A stretch of 11,796 nt of DNA from Tetmemena sp. SeJ-2015 (lineage: Eukaryota > Ciliophora > Spirotrichea > Sporadotrichida > Oxytrichidae), in assembly GCA_027382625.1 (NCBI GenBank), contig JAJKFJ010013159.1, positions 1-11,796 on the forward strand. Reading direction: 5' to 3'. The position numbers and the translations under genes are program-made. Below are positions 7,817-11,796 of this stretch, in pieces. Each line of letters begins with the position of its first letter. Within the stretch, counting starts at the first letter, position 1. A model generated the notes under the pieces. It saw only the letters and a program-made list of their open reading frames with translations, was not told the DNA's origin and did not search any database.

Positions 7817-8071
7817 TAAATTGTGCTTTAAGTAAATACTTGGAAGTTTCTAATTTATTAGTTTTAAAAATCTCGAAACTTGATCTATTTATTCGGGCAA
7901 GCTTGTTAGCTGAAACTGATTTTAAAACTACCTTATTTTTGTTGCAATCAAGTTTCCTTCTATTTAGCATTAGAAATTATTTTTCCCAAGAAATTCAGAT
8001 TCAGTCTAATACCCGCATTTGCATTTTCTATCGTAGCTTGAATTGTTGAAGAAAACTTTGTGAACAAAGCA
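7817..8071 (-). CDS. USP gene, MDS B: zinc-binding block
   Basis: The minus frame from TGCT at 8068-8071 reads DCFVHKVFFNNSSYDRKCKCGYQ, in which C..H (DCFVHKVF) and C-K-C-G match the metal-binding C/H..C.CG block found in the middle of USP53/54-type proteins. It continues TESEFLGKNNF and LTSLPEQIDQVSRFLKLI and reaches the AATTTA pointer. Gln is frequently TAA/TAG. The plus-strand ORF 7804-8049 is the antisense shadow of this block. Confidence 0.82.
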
Positions 8072-9114
8072 GTCTAATTGTTATAGGAAGAATTCATATA
8101 CATTTTTAAGAGAAAAAATAAAGCATAATCAATCAATTTTAGTTTATAAAGGAAAGATAAATAAATATGATGTTAAATGTAAAATGCTAGAACTAATCTA
8201 TAAATTATAGTTTGATATATCTTATTTAACCAACTTCAAATTAAAATATCTCTAAAATGTTGACTTAATTCAAGTTAAAACACCAACTAGAGTATTAATT
8301 GATGATTGAACTCAAAAGATAAAAGGTGCTTAAGATCGAATAAATTAAGATAAAAAGAAGCAAAGTACGTTCAAAAAAATTTAAATTCAAATTTTGCAAA
8401 GCAATATGTAAAGATCGAAACAATTGAAACTGAAGAGAAAACTAAGCATCTTCTCTTATTTAAATTGCGAATTAAAAAAAATTATTTGTTTAAATTATAA
8501 GTAGCAATCATCAATAGAAATTAAAAATTTTGCTCAAGCTTTTTTAAAAGTAAAATGGCTTAACTTTAATTTGATTTACTTCTTTATCCCTTAAATTCAG
8601 AAGCAATAAAACAATTCAAACAAGTCAAACAAGTCAAACAATTAAAAACTATTATTTGCAGGATACATTCTTTTTCTTTTTATTTTTAAATATTTTCTGT
8701 ATTTGTATACTAGTCCCAAATACTGTCTACTATTAATATTGTAATATATTCAAAATAGAATTTCATAAAAATCACAAAATTATCTAGAATTATTTTTTCT
8801 TTATCTTCTAATTGTAAAAGATAAGTTAAATAAGCATTTGTATTAGAAAATAGAATCTTCATTAAACCTAACTTCAAAGCTCCAATCATTAAAGAGACGA
8901 AATTTTTTTTAGCATTATATCAAAGTGCAGATGCGTTTTATTGTTACTTAAAACTATTTATACCGTTTTTAAAAATCTTATAATAATTTATAGCTTAGGC
9001 TCCTAAGACTAATCATAAAAAATTAAAAATTTGATAAAAGCTTAAAAATATAGAAAAAATATTCTTATTTTTTGCTAATCTGTTTTTCATTTAAATCCCT
9101 TAATAAGAGGAGCA
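8072..9114 (-). other. 1043-bp IES, pointer TGCT
   Basis: TGCT occurs at 9111-9114 (GAT TGC TCC, end of MDS A) and 8068-8071 (GAC TGC TTT, start of MDS B) in the same phase; joining them gives AITDCFVHKVF, matching the conserved C..H block. The spacer is AT-rich; it holds a short CAAACAAGT tandem repeat near 8616-8641 and no gene I recognise. The 4-bp pointer leaves the exact cut uncertain by a few bases, but that the two blocks belong together is well supported. Confidence 0.65.
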
Positions 9115-9603
9115 ATCAGTTATAGCATCAATAATTGATGGTTCACTTAATCCTTTATTCTTGCCCAAATTTTAAATGGAAATATTTGTAGCAGAGGCAT
9201 GTAAAACTTGCAAAATCGTCATTAAAGCCTCTTAAGCATCTCCAAATTGGCCAACCTAAAATAATCCAGAGTTCTAATTAATCTTATAGAGCTCTTCTCT
9301 TATCCAATTTGGGTTGAAAATTTCTTGCCTCTTCTTGCTATTCAATATACTTCTAAAAAATCGATGCAATGCTCTTATAAAATTTGAAAAAGGTTGTTCA
9401 GCTGTTGCTGTAGCATATTGATCAGAATTAAATAAAGAGTGATTAATGTACTCTTTAAGACCCCTGTCTTTAGTTAGATGCCAAATACTTTGCAAGGCAG
9501 CGTTCAAAAAACAATTGTTGCTTCCATTATTCTAAAGTCCAAACCATTGTATGGCTGTATCGTTGTCTAAGGGTTGCTATTCACTTTTGATATTAGAGAT
9601 TTC
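9111..9603 (-). CDS. Ubiquitin-specific protease (USP53/54 type), MDS A: Cys box
   Basis: The minus frame reads AIQWFGLQNNGSNNCFLNAA then LQSIWHLTKD: the USP Cys box (G..N.G.NCF.N..LQ..W), with the catalytic Cys codon at 9511-9513. It continues ...FIRALHRFFRSIL and QVGQFGDAQEALMTILQVLH, the QQDA.E.L box, to the C-terminal edge ...IIDAITDC at the TGCT pointer. W and the spacing place it in the USP53/54 group (peptidase C19), which cleaves ubiquitin from proteins; Cys and His are both present, so it may be active. Glutamines are partly TAG/TAA. An apparent start at 9507 is a TTG inside the motif, not a start. The upstream frame stays free of TGA beyond 9780, so the 5' limit and start codon are not determined. 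Confidence 0.88.
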
Positions 9604-9619
9604 TAGATACTTAATTAAT

Positions 9620-9974
9620 ATAATTTATTGACATATTTTTGCTTACTTAAAAAGACTATTTAATAATATTGGAGTGTATTTAATATCTTTTCTTTATTTT
9701 ATGGATAATGTGAAAAATATAGATGATAATAATATAGATGATATAATATATATGAACGACCAACTTTATAGAAATAAGCTCATTTATCACAAAAATAAAT
9801 AGATTTATTTTAAGATTTTTTTCTTCTAAAAATAATTAAAACTATTTTTAATTTTTTTTTTTCTTTTCTGAAACTATCAATTTTTTATATTAATTAAGTT
9901 TTTCAGATCTTAACTTTTCTTTAAATCTATAACAATTAAGATATTTATTATGAAAATTGATTAAAACTTCTACT
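9620..9974. other. AT-rich stretch upstream of the USP Cys-box block
   Basis: The minus frame of MDS A remains open here but becomes low-complexity (repeats of ATA/TAT around 9715-9755), so it is probably IES or 5' flank. I see no start codon context, pointer pair or other gene that I can support. Confidence 0.4.
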
Positions 9975-10628
9975 ATGAATGATTTGCGCAAGGAAAACAG
10001 CTTCAATCCATATCTTAAAAGTCTGAACTTTTATGCTAATAAATATTTGCAAATACATCATGGAATTAATATCTATTGAATTTTAGTTAAAAGTAGTTGA
10101 AAATGAAAATAAGGCCACATTATCCCATAAAATTAACTGCGCATCATTTAATAAATTAAAAAATATTTTCCTATTTTCTAATAATTAAATATCTTTCACC
10201 AAGCAGCTTTAATATGCGGAGTTTTAGAGAAAATATAAGAGTATATTTTTATTTTTTGATTTTATAACAGATTAATTGCCTTGACTTCTATTTCTGTTTA
10301 TTCAGACCTATGAAATAATTCTTAATGCAATAATAAATTCATAAGTATCTACTTACATAGGATAGTAACTGATTTCTATAAACAGTACGAAAGTGCTGAT
10401 TTAATGAAATTGATTATTAATTATATTCCTAAAATTTTACTTTACTTTACTTTACTTTTGTTTACATAAGTATCTATGTTTGACATTTGGAAATCTTCTT
10501 AAAAATTAAAGATTGGCTTAAACTTTTATTTTAAAATAGTTATAAATTTAGATTTAAATGAGAAACTTTAAAAGAGCTTTTTTAGCTCTAAGAGATTGAT
10601 ATAAATGTTCGAGAGTTCATTTAACTGA
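9975..10628 (+). CDS. possible LRR-like fragment with a candidate IES
   Basis: ATG at 9975 opens MNDLRKENSFNPYLKSLNFY and ANKYLQIHHGINIY before TGA at 10077-10079. Hand-counted G+C by codon position for the first 30 codons is about 37/20/33 %. If 276 bp between two TATCTA repeats are removed, the frame continues in phase as GINIYLHRIVTDFYKQYE, SADLMKLIINYI and on to TGA 10626-10628. The stretch ANKY...H also appears in the block at 6181-6285. The opposite strand has a competing frame over 9950-10060. I recognise no family; the assignment rests on composition and on the frame-restoring repeat. Confidence 0.35.
10070..10345 (+). other. candidate 276-bp IES, pointer TATCTA
   Basis: TATCTA occurs at 10070-10075 and 10346-10351 in the same codon phase (AAT ATC TAT and AGT ATC TAC). 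Deleting 276 bp removes the TGA at 10077. The deletion is a multiple of three, so the evidence is loss of the stop rather than a frame repair. The spacer itself has a short open frame from an ATG near 10103 that I could not distinguish from chance. Confidence 0.35.
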
Positions 10629-11040
10629 AAGAAAATTATAAGGAGTAAATTTGCTTGTAAAAATTGTTTTTTAAGCATAGTATTCACTATAAAATTTGAC
10701 TCTCCAGATTAAGGGGCTCCCTCCCAATAAATTGAATTTGAGGGATATTAATGCTTATTTTTGCCATTCTCTTAAAAAAGCTGATTTTTTTCTCTGATAT
10801 GTTTATTCAAGGCTATCCTACCAATTTAAGGCCTTAGATTTTCATGCTTAATGGAATCCCTAAATCTCATAAATAATATAGAAGCTTACATTTTAAACTA
10901 TCGATCGGATAGAGGTTCACTTCTTATTTCTACTGAAGATTTTTAATCTTCATGATCTACACTTTAATGTAATTCATCTTGAGATTTCGTTTGAGGAGAA
11001 CTTAGTTAAAAGGAAAAGCAGCGAATAATAAATTCAATGA
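10600..11040 (+). pseudogene. LRR-like C-terminal block with an in-frame TGA
   Basis: One plus frame, open from 10600, reads SLQNLTLQIKGLPPNKLNL, RDINAYFCHSLKKADFFL, meets TGA at 10795-10797, and continues YVYSRLSYQFKALDFHAQW, FLFLLKIFNLHDLHFNVIHL, EISFEENLVKRKSSEQQIQ to a second TGA at 11038-11040. Hand-counted G+C by codon position after the first TGA is about 41/19/36 %, so the same frame appears coding on both sides. Leu-rich strands resemble leucine-rich repeats and the motif LHFN..HLEISF recalls the ORF at 1301. A CTGAT repeat brackets the internal TGA, but removing it breaks the favoured frame. A decayed family member is the simplest view; a small undetected IES is the alternative. Confidence 0.45.
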
Positions 11041-11557
11041 AGCAACACCTTGTCTTCTTTTGTTTCTTACTCCTAAAAAAGTTAAAATAGCCAATTTTTA
11101 AAATTACATGATAAGTATTTTTTTAAAAAGTATTTTTTATATTATTAGTCAATATATCTCATTATTTATACCCCTTCTATTGATCAATAAATCATTCTTC
11201 TTTGATCTCCTGAGAGAAAATATTATGATGGCATGAATTTTTTTAATTTAATTGTAAAAATATCGCCAGCAAAAAGTAATTGATTATTTTTATCAAATTA
11301 TTTTAAAAATTGAAGATTTTCTCAATATTCAATATAATAATTTTCTTATTTTGTTATTTCTAAAGAAAGATAATCTTAATACAGGAAGCAAATTTAAAGA
11401 AAAAAATAGGCGTTTATCAAACTAATTACATAAAGAAGTTTGGATCTTTATAAATATGAGTTACTAATTTGATCATAATTTTGTCACCCAAAAAAATTCA
11501 AGTTGCTGACAAACTACTAAAAGTTTAAAAGGTTTTCATCAGGACTGCTTAAAATAA
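11041..11557. other. AT-rich flank of the TBE insertion, no gene seen
   Basis: No motif, repeat or convincing frame was found up to the transposon end; short TGA-free frames (for example around 11360-11470) look like chance. Confidence 0.4.
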
Positions 11558-11560
11558 AAT
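11558..11560. other. target trinucleotide AAT beside the TBE end
   Basis: AAT directly precedes the telomeric repeat. TBE elements are known to insert at and duplicate ANT; the second copy would lie outside this window. Confidence 0.65.
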
Positions 11561-11796
11561 CAAAACCCCAAAACCCCATAATATGATAAGAAAGTGAAAA
11601 TAAGTTGTGTATAATTAATTTCTTTATTAATACTTATAATCATGCTAAATTTTAACCCTAAACAGGCAATTAGTAAAATTTGATGGGAATTGAGGGAATA
11701 AATTAATTAATAAACTCATTCATTTGTGAGCAAGCTGGTAAGGCCGCTACAAATCGGCAGTGGTTCGAGCATTGAAGATGAATCTACAGAGTCCCT
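11561..11796. mobile_element. TBE transposon, left end (truncated by window)
   Basis: CAAAACCCCAAAACCCC at 11561-11577 is the 17-bp telomere-like terminus of TBE elements of Oxytricha-type ciliates, abutting an ANT target. TBEs are micronucleus-limited Tc1/mariner-related DNA transposons of about 4 kb with longer terminal inverted repeats, carrying a transposase and two other genes; they are removed during macronuclear development. Only 236 bp are in view, so the inverted repeat partner and the transposase cannot be checked here. Family is clear from the terminus; subfamily (TBE1, 2 or 3) cannot be told. Confidence 0.85.
11716..11796 (-). CDS. 3' end of a TBE-encoded protein (partial)
   Basis: On the minus strand the last 81 bases of the window read RDSVDSSSMLEPLPICSGLT then SLLTNE and a TGA at 11716-11718. 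G+C is clearly higher here than in the adjacent 140 bp, as expected where a gene ends close to the transposon terminus. Which of the TBE genes this is cannot be told from 26 residues. The plus strand also has open frames, so the strand call is moderate. Confidence 0.45.
   Translation of the reverse strand, partial: RDSVDSSSMLEPLPICSGLTSLLTNE

Noticed and set aside
7804..8049. 81-codon plus-strand ORF
   Set aside because: It is antisense to the USP zinc-binding block, which has clear C..H and CKCG motifs.
8310..9312. Long plus frame without TGA as a gene
   Set aside because: No motif, low-complexity composition, and its end overlaps the confirmed USP Cys-box block on the other strand.
10436..10455. 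Four tandem TTTAC units
   Set aside because: Short simple repeat in AT-rich DNA with no evident role.
10573..10589. Hairpin AGAGCT-TTTTT-AGCTCT
   Set aside because: A 6-bp stem is expected by chance here and ciliate genes do not use bacterial-type terminators.
10781..10799. CTGAT direct repeat as a 13-bp IES removing the TGA at 10795
   Set aside because: Removal shifts into a frame with a non-coding base pattern and a TGA about 46 codons later, so it does not help.
11561..11577. Telomeric repeat as a true chromosome end
   Set aside because: Sequence continues beyond it and it is preceded by the ANT target, which fits a transposon terminus rather than a telomere.

Overview
The window reads as germline (micronuclear) DNA of a hypotrich ciliate of the Oxytricha/Stylonychia type. 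Four observations support this. (1) Real protein frames use TAA and TAG as glutamine and only TGA as stop. (2) Positions 11561-11577 hold a 17-bp C4A4 telomeric repeat directly after an AAT trinucleotide, which is how the TBE (telomere-bearing element) transposons of Oxytricha begin. (3) Genes are broken into protein-like blocks separated by AT-rich spacers bounded by short direct repeats, as expected for macronuclear-destined segments (MDSs), internal eliminated sequences (IESs) and pointers. (4) Composition is strongly AT-rich, with GC-richer islands where coding is recognisable. The exact species is inference.

The best-supported gene lies on the minus strand between about 9600 and 6415: a ubiquitin-specific protease of the USP53/USP54 type, carried in at least five MDSs in linear (unscrambled) order. 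From 5' to 3' these are the Cys box (9111-~9603), a zinc-finger-like block (7817-8071), the core up to the His box (7503-7790), the C-terminal catalytic part (7167-7507) and a zinc-ribbon-like tail (~6415-6706). The inferred IESs are 1043, 32, 20 and 466 bp, with pointers TGCT, AATTTA, TCATT and AATTTA. Removing the 20-bp IES restores the catalytic-His motif GAHYVAYF.

At the left edge (104-~430, minus strand) is the 3' end of a single-pass membrane protein gene with an acidic tail. It is interrupted by a 26-bp IES with a 7-bp pointer TGAAGAG. Plus-strand blocks at 1301-1561, 5855-6285, 9975-10628 and 10600-11040 look like pieces of a family of small or leucine-rich-repeat-like proteins. Some are continuous only if a candidate IES (pointer TTAAT or TATCTA) is removed, and two carry an in-frame TGA.

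Two inverted-repeat structures lie in the left half. A 474-bp one (1192-1665) encloses the 86-aa ORF. A 2.26-kb one (2841-5103) has arms of about 300 bp, one arm interrupted by a 414-bp insert flanked by ATAT, and a decayed coding island between the arms. A TBE transposon enters at 11561 and runs off the right edge. The remaining stretches are AT-rich DNA in which I see no gene.
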